DNA from: Aselliscus stoliczkanus
Lineage: Eukaryota; Chordata; Mammalia; Chiroptera; Hipposideridae
Length of the DNA stretch: 64,000 bases
Assembly: GCA_033961575.1 (NCBI GenBank)
Contig: CM066733.1
Coordinates: 141,100,421-141,164,420 of the forward strand
Direction of reading: 5' to 3'
Below the pieces are notes generated by a model that did not search any database, had not been told where the DNA came from, and was given only the letters and a program-made list of their open reading frames with translations. This document shows positions 35,336-45,330 of this stretch, in pieces (position 1 is the stretch's first letter; each line of letters begins with the position of its first letter). A program made the position numbers and the translations under genes.

Positions 35336-37020
35336 CCTGGCAGCATCCAACACATTTGCATTTTCTTTGGAATCATGGCCAGTCTCTGTCTCCCATGTGG
35401 TTTTGATGCCTGATTTCTAGTTTGGCAACCACAAAAAAGGGACGGTTCCTCAGGGAATCTGAGATGTACAAAGCAGCATCAAGCTTTGCTCTTTTACAGG
35501 TAGATTAGTAGAATCTCTGTGAAAATACTTTTAAGATGTAAACGTAAGAGGGGGCATTTCCAGACTTAAACCTGGTTCTGACATCTGTCCGACAAGCAAT
35601 TTTGCTAAACCTGTTTGTCAGTTCTTGGCAGCAGAACCCTGACTTTACTCTCATTCAAGGGTCTATGTGGTTCAGACATCTCTCTAAGTGATTATCAGGA
35701 AGGATTTATTAGCTTGAGACTTTATAACATAAATAGTAGGTGAAAATGGCTGAGCCTGCATCATACAATGAGAACGATACACACTTAACCAAAGTGTAAT
35801 TGTATGCAGTAATTAAAAGTACTATAAGGCAGGATATGATATAAATTTTTAGTTGTAATTAACTAAGGAACTATTGAAATATTTAGTCTTCTGGGCCTGG
35901 GGAGTCACCTGCTTTTGGTCTATCAGGATTTCTCTTCCAAATTTGTATGGCTTTCTCTTTGTTCATGCTGCTCTTGTCTTTCCCTGGTCTGCTTCTCTAC
36001 ATCAAGGTTATCATTACATTGACAGAAAATTCTTGGACTCTGTCCATGTGATTATTATTCAGAGGTCACTTTAAGTATAGAGTCTTTATTATCTTTAAAG
36101 GAAATTGCTTTTTCTAATATACTTTCTGTTAGATAGCTTTCCTTTTAGTTGTTCTCTTTGGTACAGTGCTCTAGTGTTGCTCTGGACCATTGCCAACTGC
36201 CCCCAATGTCTTCTCTGTGCTGGAAGGAAAGGGGTTTCTGGCAGAAGAAATTCCCAATAGAAAGCTAAGCTAGAAATGGATCTCGTGGACTACAGAACTA
36301 TAGATGCCACATCACGCCATGTTTCTTCTTCTTCCATATCTTCTTCACTCACTTAGGCAGTTCTTGAGTTTTACTTTAATCATATTCCTCCTAACATCAT
36401 GTGGGCTCAAAAGGCAAGACATTTTGGAAAAGTTAGCATAATTTCTTTAGGAGGAATGAAGCATTATTGAGATCTGTTCCTTTCAAGCTGTCTGGAGTGA
36501 GGTTCCCAGGAAGCCGACTCAGAGGGAGATTATCCTGCAGGAAGTTTACTAGAAATGCTTTGGGGATCCACACCTGGGGGGGAAGGTGAAGGAAGGAAAC
36601 AGGATTTAGTAGAAGAATGTGGTGCCATCACAATAAAGCCTTGGTCACCTGGACAGGGAGCTCTGCAGCTGTGATATTGTACCCATCAGAAAAGTTCACT
36701 CAGTCAGGGCAAGAACCTGGGCCTTCATAACCATAACTCTGGCTTGTTATGGGTTGCAGGCTGGCCCTGAAGTTCCATGACCTTGGGTGAGCAAACTCTT
36801 TCAATGGAAGCAATTCTGGAAAAAGGTTGACAGCTGAGTGCTGTCCCAGGAGCTGAGGAATAAATCCGTCATTGCTAAAGACAGGCTCTTGGCAGCAGAA
36901 TGCAGCATCCGTGACACTGCTTTTTCATGGAGAGGAAATAATGACATAAGTTAAACCAATCTTTCTCAACCTTTTCAAAGCCATTCCTCCTTTGGATAAG
37001 CATAGAATGTGATTCTGATA
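35336..37020. other. Unassigned sequence, possible old LTR at 36490-36930
   Basis: 36490-36620 opens with GAGGTTCCCAGGAAGCCGAC and GGAAGTTTACTAGAAATGCT, a layout I associate with old mammalian LTR or LINE repeats starting near 'ccaggaagcagact', but I cannot name the family or its ends. The rest is unassigned. Confidence 0.3.
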
Positions 37021-37022
37021 TA

Positions 37023-37236
37023 CAGAGGGTGCCAAAAAAAAATGTATACACATTTTAAAAAAGGAAAAAGAACTGTATTAAAATTGTAATACTCAATATA
37101 TACTGATAACAAGATGAATACAAGTCATGTTTGACCTCTGCATTACAAGAGGTGCTCAAAGTGGTTATCATCAGTGTAATTTTAATACAGTTTTTTCCTT
37201 TCTTAAAATGTGTATGCATTTTTTTGGGACTCTCAC
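37023..37236 (+). mobile_element. Mariner/Tc1-type MITE, family M1 copy 2, palindromic
   Basis: The left end is the same as at 6781 (CAGAGGGTGCCAAAAAAAAA). After about 150 bp of family M1 sequence, the right part is not the normal right end but a reverse-complement copy of the left 60 bp (AATTTTAATACAGTTTTTTC to GTATGCATTTTTTTGG). Flanking TA lies at 37021-37022 and 37237-37238. The element can therefore fold into a long hairpin. Confidence 0.8.
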
Positions 37237-37796
37237 TATTTACCTCACAGAGGGGCAGTGTGGCTCCTGGTGACAACCTGCACGCTTTGCATATTCTCAC
37301 TAGATAAGAGTATATCCTGAGCCCTGCTATTCATTAGGAGATACTTCTTTTCTTTTGAGTTCCTCCCCCTCAACTTCCCTCCCCAATCTTTCCTATGTGG
37401 GAGTCAGAACTGTAACATTTCCTGATATTTTCTGCACAACATCAGGATAGAATTTGCCCAGCGATGTTGTGACATTCCCCCCTCCTTTTGTGCATTATTC
37501 TATAATATCCTGCAGAGTGCCAGGACCGTAGTACCATATGCTCACAAAAGACCAAGTGATCGATGTGAAAAGGAAAAACCTGTGGATAGTGTCTGTTTTT
37601 ACTTTTGCAAGTTATTGGCAAGGGTCCACATCAAAAGCAAAAGTCAATGAAAAAAAAAACAGGACAAAAATTGGACTTTTTTGGCCCTGAAAAAAATTGA
37701 GGTACTAATTCTGAGATCAAATGGCATATAGAGTAAAACCTTGGATTGCGAGTAACTTGGTTTGTGAGTGTTCCCCAAGACAAGCAAAGATTTCTA

Positions 37797-37978
37797 TTAT
37801 GTTGGTGCAAAAGTAATAGTGGTTTTTTTTTGGTTTTTTTTTGAGGGCAGTGTCACTGGCCCTCATATGTGGGACCCGAACCGGGACCACTGGCTTCCCA
37901 AGATGGTGCTTAACCACCGTGCCACTCGGCCAGCCCAATAGTTGTTTTTGACATGTTATTACTTTTGCACCAACCTAA
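37797..37978 (+). mobile_element. MADE1-like mariner MITE (middle level), split by a SINE
   Basis: Ends TTGGTGCAAAAGTAAT and ATTACTTTTGCACCAA are perfect 16-bp inverted repeats matching the ends of MADE1/Hsmar1, and the element finishes CCAACCTAA. TA duplicates flank it (37795-37796 and 37979-37980). Minus the SINE and its duplication about 60 bp remain, against 80 bp for MADE1, so the loop region is shortened. The host sequence TTCTA|ATACATT is intact in the relative at 62041. Confidence 0.85.
37828..37936 (-). mobile_element. tRNA-derived SINE, family A copy 6 (inner level)
   Basis: Antisense SINE with poly-T, GAGGGCAGTGTCACTGGCCC, the tRNA-like head and terminal GGCCAGCCC. It is flanked by a 13-bp duplication with one mismatch, AATAGTGGTTTTT (37815-37827) and AATAGTTGTTTTT (37937-37949), that lies inside the MADE1-like element. 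Confidence 0.93.
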
Positions 37979-38070
37979 TAATACATTTTAACTTGGTAAA
38001 TGAGCGATGCATTGCAATACGAGTAGTTTGTTTCTGGAATGAATTATGCTCGCAAACCAAGGTATTACTG

Positions 38071-38874
38071 TATAGTTATCAGATACATACCATGTTTTAG
38101 CAAGAATCCATGTTGAAATATGCAGATTACTAATTTGTGCCAAAGAGAGGAAGAAGAGATTGCATGGGTGAAAGAAAATTAATGCTAAAGCAAAAGAAAA
38201 TGACTGTTGAGGGAGCAAAGGAGGAATTGATGGTAAAAGCAGACTACATAGTCACCAGCAAGTATTCATTAAGTATTTATGATATCCTGGTCATATGCTA
38301 TGTGCCTGGGTTACAAAGGTGAATAAGGACTGATATCTACTGTCAACAAATTCCTATCTGGTGGTGATATGCAGGGAAGACAGGCACAATGGTCTCAGTG
38401 GCCATGTGAATATGTATGTCCAGATGCTGCTCCCTTGGGTAATATGCCTCTAACTCGCCGAACTTCTACTCTGTCCCTCTTTGAGATTGTTATTTTTATA
38501 GGTTAGTTCAATATTTATAGAGTAAATGCAATTATATATTATGTAATGAGTATATTTACATATCTCAGCATGTGCTTATTAGGACTGGGGGTATTTGTTA
38601 CTGTGACTGGGAGAACTGGGGAGAAGTTGATAGATCTGTAAAGGAGAATATTAATTAACTGATGAGCATACCAAACACTATGTTAATTTTTGATCTTTGA
38701 GTGAGAAGGGGATATCTGGCACTAAAACTGAAGAAATCAAAACATTTATACTGTGGGTTAGAACATAATAAAGGTTCAGAAGAGAACATTTTAAAGTATT
38801 TTTTCTTATAAAGGAGAGGCTTGTACTTTTGAGTAAGGCATGGTGTAGTAAAACGTAGAAATGGGGTACAGGGT
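38071..38874. other. Unassigned; possible L2 tail at 38255-38410
   Basis: AAGTATTCATTAAGTATTTA, TGCTATGTGCCTGGGTTACA and AAAGGTGAATAAGGACTG follow the antisense L2 3'-end order ('tatttattgagc .. tgtgccaggcactg .. ggtgaacaagac'), moderately diverged. The remaining sequence is unassigned. Confidence 0.5.
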
Positions 38875-39045
38875 CAAAAGGCCTCACCAGTTATTAGCTA
38901 TGTGAATGGGCAAGTTGTTAAACTTCACTTTTCATTTGCATTTTGGGGCTAATACTTGGCTGATTTGTATAACAGTATCAAAGGAAACAGCATATATGAA
39001 TATACTTTGAAGCTGTAAAGTACAATAAAATGTTAAGTTATTATA
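38875..39045 (+). mobile_element. MIR SINE
   Basis: Sense MIR: TTATTAGCTATGTGAATGGG, CAAGTTGTTAAACTTCACTT, GGGGCTAATACTTGGCTGAT and GAAGCTGTAAAGTACAATAA. Confidence 0.65.
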
Positions 39046-40422
39046 AAATTATAAGCTATGAGCTATCAAATGTGAGCTGAAAAGGAAATCTAGAAATCAT
39101 TGTAGTTTGCTGCTTGCAAAAGCGGTAATGATGGAGAAAAAAAGCAACTGAAAATCCTTATTAGTATTATAAATATTTTTAAGTGGCAATAAGAATATTA
39201 AGTATCATCTAGGAAGGCACTGGGGAAAATAGCTACAAATGAACAAAACCTTATGAACCTGCACCTGGAATGATGAAATTCTAGAACTGAATTTTGAGAC
39301 AAAAATAAACTTATGTGGATTGCAAAAGTAACTGGCCATGAAGACAATCAAGAGTATATCAAGGATTTCTGGTGAAGATGGTGGAGTACGTAAACTCTCC
39401 GCTTACACCCTCTTACAACTACATCAAAATTACAACTAAACTACAGAATAACCATCATTGAGAATTGCCTGAAGTCTGGCTGAAAAGAGTACTATAACTA
39501 AGGACATACAGAAGAAGCCACTTGAGACTGGTAGGGGGGGCAGAGATGTGGAACAAGCTGGTCCCAGACAGAAGTGCTGGCAGATGCCACAGTTTCTTTG
39601 TTGAGACCTCCCCACTCCCAGTGTACAGACGCAGGTGGCCACTGTATCCGAGTCACCATCAACTGGCTAACACTGTTTAACCCACTCTAGTGATTCCCTG
39701 AGACCCCACCCCACCCAATTTGTTGGTCCATTGAAGCCACTTCCAATGGCTTTTTCATACAAATGGCCAGTCCTGGTTCATGCTGTGGGCATTCCTAAAA
39801 TATCTCAAAGGTTCTCCTAAAGTCCCTAAACAAACAGCGTCTGGCCTTGGCATACCCCATACCTCTTGCTAAGCAGCCCCAAGCCTGGCACTAGTACCAG
39901 CCAGCCTTGGTTTTCAGTTTAGCCTTCCCCAGGCACCTCTAAGTCCAGCATAGCTAGAAGACATCTGTAGATCACATTGTGGCTCATACCAGGTGGCTCC
40001 AGGCGGGGCACAGGCAGAGGCTGAACTTGGCCTGCTGCAGGACCCTCTCCGGAGCACCACCAGGCCACTTCTATAGATGATACACCCAAAGGGCAGAGTG
40101 AGCAGGCACCAGTGCCCTGTTGACGTGAATCCTGATGTATAGTGTCAGCCTCTGCACAATAGCACCTCCATTGTAGTCATAGTTGGTCCTCCCAATCAGT
40201 CCAAGTGTCAATCCCTCCCTCTGACATACACACAGCAACCAAAGCTCAGCTCTAAGAAGGCAAATACAACCCACACAAGGGACACACCTTCTGCAACCAT
40301 CTCAAGTGACCAGGGAGACTGTGCCACTAGACTCCACAGGACATCTATTGCTTAAGGCCACTCTAAAAGAGACATAGCAGCTCTACCTAATATATAGAAA
40401 CAAACACAGGGAGGCAGCCAAA

Positions 40423-41485
40423 ATGGGGAGACTAAGAAACATGTCCCAAATGAAAGAACAGAGCAAAGCTCCAGAAAAAGAGCTAAATAAAATGAAGATA
40501 AGCTATCTACCAGATGCAGAGTTCATAACACTGGTTATAAGAATTCACAATGATCTCAGGGAAAATTTCAACAAAGAGACAGGAAACATTGAAATGGAAA
40601 TAGAAAACATAAAAAAGAACCATTCAGAAATGAAAAAAACAATAACGGAAATAAACGATAGATGAGAGAAAATCAACAGTAGATTAGATGAAGCAGAGGT
40701 TCAAATCAGCAATTAGGAAGAGAAGGTAGCAGAAAACACCCAATCTGAATAGCAAAAAGAAAAAAAGAATCTGATAAAAATAAGGAGAGTTAAAGGGGCC
40801 TCTGGGACAACATCAAGTATAACAACAGACGCATTATTGGAATACCATAAGAAGAGAGAAAGCAAGGGACTGAAAACCTTTTAGAAGAAATAATGCCAGA
40901 AAACTTCTGCAACCTGTGAAGGAAATAGACATACAAGCCCAGGAAGTGGAGAGAGTCCCAAACAAGATGAACTCAAAGAGGTTCACACTAAGACACATAT
41001 AGATAAAATGCCAAAGGTTAAAGACAAAGAAAGAATCTTAAAGCAACAAGAGATAAGCAGTTAGTAACCTACAAGGGAGCTTTCATAAGACTGTCAGCTG
41101 ATTTTTCAACAGAAACTTTGCAGGCCAGAAGGGATTGGCATGAAATATTCAAAGTGATGACAAGCAAGTAACTACAACTAAGACTACTCTACCTAGCAAA
41201 GCTATCATTTAGAATCAAAGGACAGACAAAAAAACTCCAGATAAGGGCCAGCAGAATGGCTCAGTTGGTTAAGAGCTCGCTCAAATGTGCGAGCTGAGCT
41301 CTGAGCAGCAGCAGTTCGATGCCCAGCCTGACCTGAGCTGCCACGAAGCTGCCAACAGGTGGCAGGACGGCTCAGCTAAAAAAAAAAAAAAAAAAAAAGA
41401 AACAAACTTTCCAGATAAAAAAAGGCTAAAGAAGTTCATTACCACCAACCCAACATTACAAGAAATGTTAAAGGGATTTTTTTAA
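40423..41485 (+). pseudogene. L1 ORF1 (nucleic-acid chaperone) remnant
   Basis: The frame opens MGRLRNMSQMKEQSKAPEKE and stays open for 80 codons through a coiled-coil-like segment (MEIENIKKNHSEMKKTITEI), as in L1 ORF1p, the RNA-binding trimer that coats L1 RNA. A TGA at about 40664 ends it and many stops follow. C-terminal-domain sequence survives in other frames: ADFSTETLQARRDW near 41097-41138 and RLKKFITTNPTLQEMLKGFF ending at 41485. These lie in three different frames, so at least two indels have occurred, besides the SINE at 41245. It cannot make ORF1p. Confidence 0.88.
41245..41400 (+). mobile_element. Composite tRNA-SINE, family B copy 1 (short form)
   Basis: It starts GGGCCAGCAGAATGGCTCAG with A-box-like GGCTCAGTTGGTTAAGAGC and B-box-like GTTCGATGCCC, and ends in A20. 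Just before the tail it contains GCCAACAGGTGGCAGGACGG CTCAGCT, which matches the start of the second tRNA-like unit of the longer copy at 48763-49118. It is flanked by an imperfect duplication (about 41228-41244 and 41401-41417, sharing CCAGATAA) within L1 ORF1. Confidence 0.85.
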
Positions 41486-41519
41486 GGAAAAGAAGAAAAA
41501 ATGATCAAAAATATGAATT

Positions 41520-42115
41520 ACAAAATGGCAATAATTACATATCTATCAACACTTTAAATGTCCATGGATTAAATGCTTCAATCAAAAGACATAGAGGCTA
41601 TGAATGGATAAGAAAACAAAACCCTTATGCTGCCTACAAGACACTTCAGATGGTAAGAAAAACTCAGACTAAAAATAAAGAGATGGAACAAAAATATTTC
41701 ATGAAAATGGGAATGAAAAGGAAAAGCTAGAGTAGCAACACTTATAGTAGACAAAATAGACTTTAAAATAATGGCTATAACAAGAGACAAAGAAAAACCC
41801 AATAACCCCACTTCTGGGTATTTATTCGAAGAACCTCAAAACACTACTTCAAAGGGACCTGTGCATCCATATGTTCATTGTGGAATTATTTACAATGGCC
41901 AAGATGTGGAGGAAGCCTGGGTGTCCATCAATGGATAAATGGGTAAAGAAGAGGTGGTACATATATACGATGAAATATTACACAGCTATAAAAAAGAATG
42001 AAATCTTGCCATCTGCAACAATATGAATGGACCTAGAGGGGATTGTGCTGAATGGAGTAAGTCTGACAGGGAAAGAAAAATGCCATATTATTTGATTTAT
42101 ATGAGAACTCTAAAG
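41520..42115 (+). pseudogene. L1 ORF2 remnant: N-terminal endonuclease part joined to C-terminus
   Basis: ORF2 N-terminal residues are legible as LNVHGLNASIKRHRGYEWIR (from about 41558) and VDKIDFKIMAITRDKE (about 41749-41795). Immediately afterwards comes the ORF2 C-terminal region, TSGYLF/LLGIY-equivalent sequence at 41810 and YIYTMKYYTAIKKNEILP near 41955-42010. The join at about 41797-41806 is not in frame, so no fusion protein is encoded. The RT and most of the endonuclease catalytic residues are gone. The same join occurs in the antisense L1 at 63870. Confidence 0.85.
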
Positions 42116-42482
42116 AACAAACTAAATGAACAAACAAAACAGAAACATACTCATAGTTACAGACAACATTTTGATTGTTGCCAGATGGGAGGGGGCATTG
42201 GAGGATAGGTGAAAAAGTTGAGGACATTAAGAAGTACAAATTGGTAGTTACGAAATAGTCATAGGGATATAAAGTATACCATAAGGAAAACAATCAATAA
42301 TATTATAAAAACTATGTGTGGTGTCAGATAGGTACTAGATTTATTGGGGTGATCACTGTATACTATATAAATGTCTAAACACTCCATTGTACACCTGAAA
42401 CTTATATAATATCTTTTGTCAATTAATTGAAAAATAGTTTTCAAAATAATTGAAAAATAAAAACAATTATTAAAGAGTATAT

Positions 42483-43597
42483 TGAGATGTCCATATATGG
42501 AGTGAGTAGAAATATTGATGCTATTTATTCTTGAAAAATTGATGGTCAATATAATCTATGAATTAAAATCTGCAAAAATTTTCAAGAGTAAGGGTTAGAT
42601 GGATGTTTCATCATTATAGGAATACTACATTTTGTGAGCAGCTATCCCTTGAAGTATGAGAGAGGTGCTGAGATAAAAGGATGAAAATTCTGTTTTACCC
42701 AGGAGGTCATTATTTTGAGAGAGCATATATACTGAAGATAGGTGGGGTGAGAGGTGTCCAGGCCAGATCACCTCACATCCCTTTTTTCCCTCCCTAGACT
42801 GGTGTTGGAATGGGAAGGAGAGTGGGGTTGAAGTGGGAAAGGCGAGTTGTACAGCCTTTATCTTCTAAAGTTGAGGGTGACCCATGTCCCTGTTTTTGCT
42901 GGTAACCTTTCTAGTTACCTCCTTTTTCTGAGGTGGGAAGTTAAGAAGAGAGTAACAAGGCCGACAATGTGTGGCCTCTGTGCACACTTACCTCTCAGCC
43001 CTTGTGCATGCCCTGTTCCTGAGAGTGTGCTGGGCTATTGGAATTCTCTTGAATTCAGGACCAATAGTCTTTGCCTGGATTAAATTCCTCCCAGAGACTT
43101 GGACATCTTTTAATGAATGAAATAGTCACTCATGGGACATTTTGGGACGATTTCTTCTGTGTGCAGGCTTGTGCTCACCTTTGGCTTGTGTATATCTTGG
43201 TAGCTATATCTTGGTAGATTTCTTCATTAGTAAATTGTTGTTTACTTTTGGATGTTGGGTTCAGAGTAATATTGCCCAACAAGCTTTATTCTGAAATCAT
43301 TTTGGTTCCTTTTGCTTTGGCTGTAATTACTTGGGCTTCTCTCTTTTGTAAGTAACAACAATGTTTTATTGAAGAGCTGAAAGTAATAAATCTAACACAA
43401 ATATCCCACAGGGAATGCCTATTTACTTTTACATAACTGTTTAATGACCTTAAACCTTGGTTTTGTGTGAAGTACAGAGGCCCAAAATACCTGCCCAAAT
43501 TACACATAATCAAGAGCTGTGACAGCTCCGGGAAATACAGTTATGATGCCAAATAAGAACATTTTAATTCTCTGAAACCATAATCTGCTTTTCTTCC
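42483..43597. other. Unassigned sequence
   Basis: Nothing recognised. The plus-strand frame 42847-43083 and minus-strand frame 43286-43513 have no supporting features. Confidence 0.4.
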
Positions 43598-43675
43598 TAT
43601 GTCTATACCATTTTGCCTAGTATCTTTTAACAAGGATATGTCTATACCATTTTGCCTAGTATCTTTTAACAAGAA
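43598..43675. repeat. 39-bp tandem duplication
   Basis: TATGTCTATACCATTTTGCC... begins at 43598 and again at 43637. The two 39-bp units differ at about one base (AAGGA against AAGAA), so the duplication is recent. Confidence 0.93.
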
Positions 43676-43954
43676 TCTATTTTTCCTGAGTTTATATAGT
43701 GTGAAGCAATGTAATCATATTTCTTAAAATTGGATTCCTTTTGTCCCCATGCTTTGAAGGCCTCCTGATAGTATTCCCTATGGAAGATGTATTGGAAGTT
43801 AACCCTTTGCAAATAACAAGGAGATATTGGATACATTGCATGAAAAAAAATGATATATTATTACCTTGATTAACAAAGCATTCCCACAGCACATTTCATT
43901 GAATGAAAGCCCAGTGCCAGACTCTAAAATACAGGAGGACAAGTATTTCTCCTC

Positions 43955-45330
43955 ATTTATTTAACACATATTAATTGCTGGCTACTATATGCCAGACACT
44001 GTGCTAAGTTCTGGGAATACATCAGAGAACAAGAGTCTCTGTTGTCAGAGAAATGATATCTCACTGAAGCAACACACTAGAAATAATAAGTAACTAAGTT
44101 ATGTAATATGTGAAAAGCTAAATGCTGAGAAACTACAGAGCAGGTTAATGGTGATGCAGAGAACCAGGGTGAGTTTTATCCTAAAGAAAATGGTCAAGAC
44201 AGGCTGCCATGCACTGAGAAGGTTGACATCTGCATGAAGCATTGAAGATGAGTGTCGTTTCCTGTGGCTGCTGTAACCTAATGGCGTAAAGCCCCAGAAA
44301 TGTATCGTCTCGTGGATCTAGAGGCTAGAAGTTCAAAAGCATGATATTGATAGGGCCGTGTTCCCTGCAGGGGGCAATCCTCCCTTGCTTCTTCCTGGCT
44401 TCTGGCAATCCTTGGTATTCCTTGGCTTTAAGCTGCATTACCCCAACTTCTGCCTCATCTCTTCATGTGGCATTTTTTATGTTTGTCACTGTGTGTCCTC
44501 TCCTCTATTCATAAGGAGGCCGGTCCTGTTGGATGATGGCCCACCCTAATGACTTCATTTTAACCTGATTATATCTGCAAAGAACTTATTTCTAAATAAG
44601 GTCCCCTTCACAGGTACTGGAGATAAGGACTTCAACATATCTTTCTTGGGGGACCTAATCCAACCCATAACAATGAGATAATTAACCATGCAGATATTTG
44701 TGTTTTGAGTTTAGGAACCAGTGCAAAGGCCCTGAGGTGGGAACATGAGGTAATTAAGTGTATTTAGGAAAGTGAAGGAGGCCATTTTTCCTAGTACAGT
44801 GTGAGTGAGGGGGAGTAGAAAGGGGTGGGGTCAGAGAAGAACCAGGAGATGGCTCATGAAAGACCTTGTGGGCCATTAGTGGGACTTGGCTTTTTAAATG
44901 CAGAGGAAATCGAGAACTTTTGGGATTTATTTTCATCTTAAAATGTTTACTCTGGCAGCTTTATTGAGAATAAATTATGGAAGTAAAGGGGAATATAGGG
45001 AATCTGATTAGAAACCCATTTCAATATTCCAGCTGAAAAAGATGGTGGCTTGGATTGGGGTGGTAGCAATGGAATGGGGTAAAGTTGCTGGATTCTGGGT
45101 ATATTGGATAGGTATAGCCCAAGGATTTCCTCATTGTTTGGATGTGGGTGTAAGAAAGAAGACTCAAGGATAACTCCAGGAATTTAGGCAGGAGCAATTG
45201 GAAGGATGGAGTCTGGAGGCAGGATTAGAAGCTAGGTTTAGGGTTGTACAATGTTTGAGATAACTTTTTCAACATTGGGGTTGGGATGTGGAATAGTTAG
45301 TTGTGTAAAAAGCCTGGAACTCATGGGAGA
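43955..45330 (-). pseudogene. LINE2, antisense, split by an LTR
   Basis: The left part carries the L2 3' end in reverse (TTAATTGCTGGCTACTATAT, GCCAGACACTGTGCTAAG, GGGAATACATCAGAGAACAA). After the LTR the L2 resumes with CAGTGCAAAGGCCCTGAGGT, GAAAGACCTTGTGGGCCAT, AAATGTTTACTCTGGCAGCT, AGATGGTGGCTTGGATTGGG and CAAGGATAACTCCAGGAATT, all in reverse-L2 order. The total is about 0.95 kb of L2, non-functional. The copy at 9170-10375 covers overlapping parts of the same family. Confidence 0.8.
44253..44672 (-). mobile_element. MaLR (MLT1/MST-type) solo LTR
   Basis: It begins TGTCGTTTCCTGTGGCTGCT and ends GGACCTAATCCAACCCATAACA on the plus strand, i.e. TG..CA ends. A perfect 5-bp duplication ATGAG flanks it (44248-44252 and 44673-44677), the size expected for ERVL-MaLR. 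Internal blocks such as ATCTGCAAAGAACTTATTTC and AGGACTTCAACATATCTTTC are the reverse of the MLT1/MST order seen at 16459-16940. It inserted into the L2 described at 43955-45330. Confidence 0.9.

Larger units (their letters stand above)
37731..38070 (+). mobile_element. Tigger-type MITE (outer level of a triple nest)
   Basis: Inverted ends GTAAAACCTTGGATTGCGAG and the complement of CAGTAATACCTTGGTTTGCG, flanked by TA (37729-37730 and 38071-38072). Without its insert it would be about 156 bp, like the uninterrupted copy at 61980-62135, with which it shares CATTTTAACTTGGTAAATGA and AATTATGCTCGCAAACCAAG. The MADE1-like element interrupts it at 37797-37978. Confidence 0.85.
39360..42472 (+). mobile_element. 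L1 with 5' UTR and 3' UTR but ORF2 core deleted (HAL1-like)
   Basis: The insertion is flanked by AAGAGTATAT (39350-39359 and 42473-42482). Order: 5' UTR beginning TTTCTGGTGAAGATGGTGGA (39360-40420), decayed ORF1 (40423-41485), the first part of the ORF2 endonuclease region (about 41520-41803), a direct join to the last part of ORF2 (about 41804-42115), and the 3' UTR (to 42472) ending ACACCTGAAACTTATATAAT and an A-rich tail. Roughly 3 kb of ORF2, including all RT motifs, is absent. The 5' end is complete, so the deletion was probably in the source element. HAL1 elements are the known class of L1 derivatives lacking RT. A SINE has inserted into ORF1. Confidence 0.88.

Noticed and set aside
40423..41485. 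Active L1 ORF1
   Set aside because: Early stop, frameshifts into three frames and a SINE insertion.
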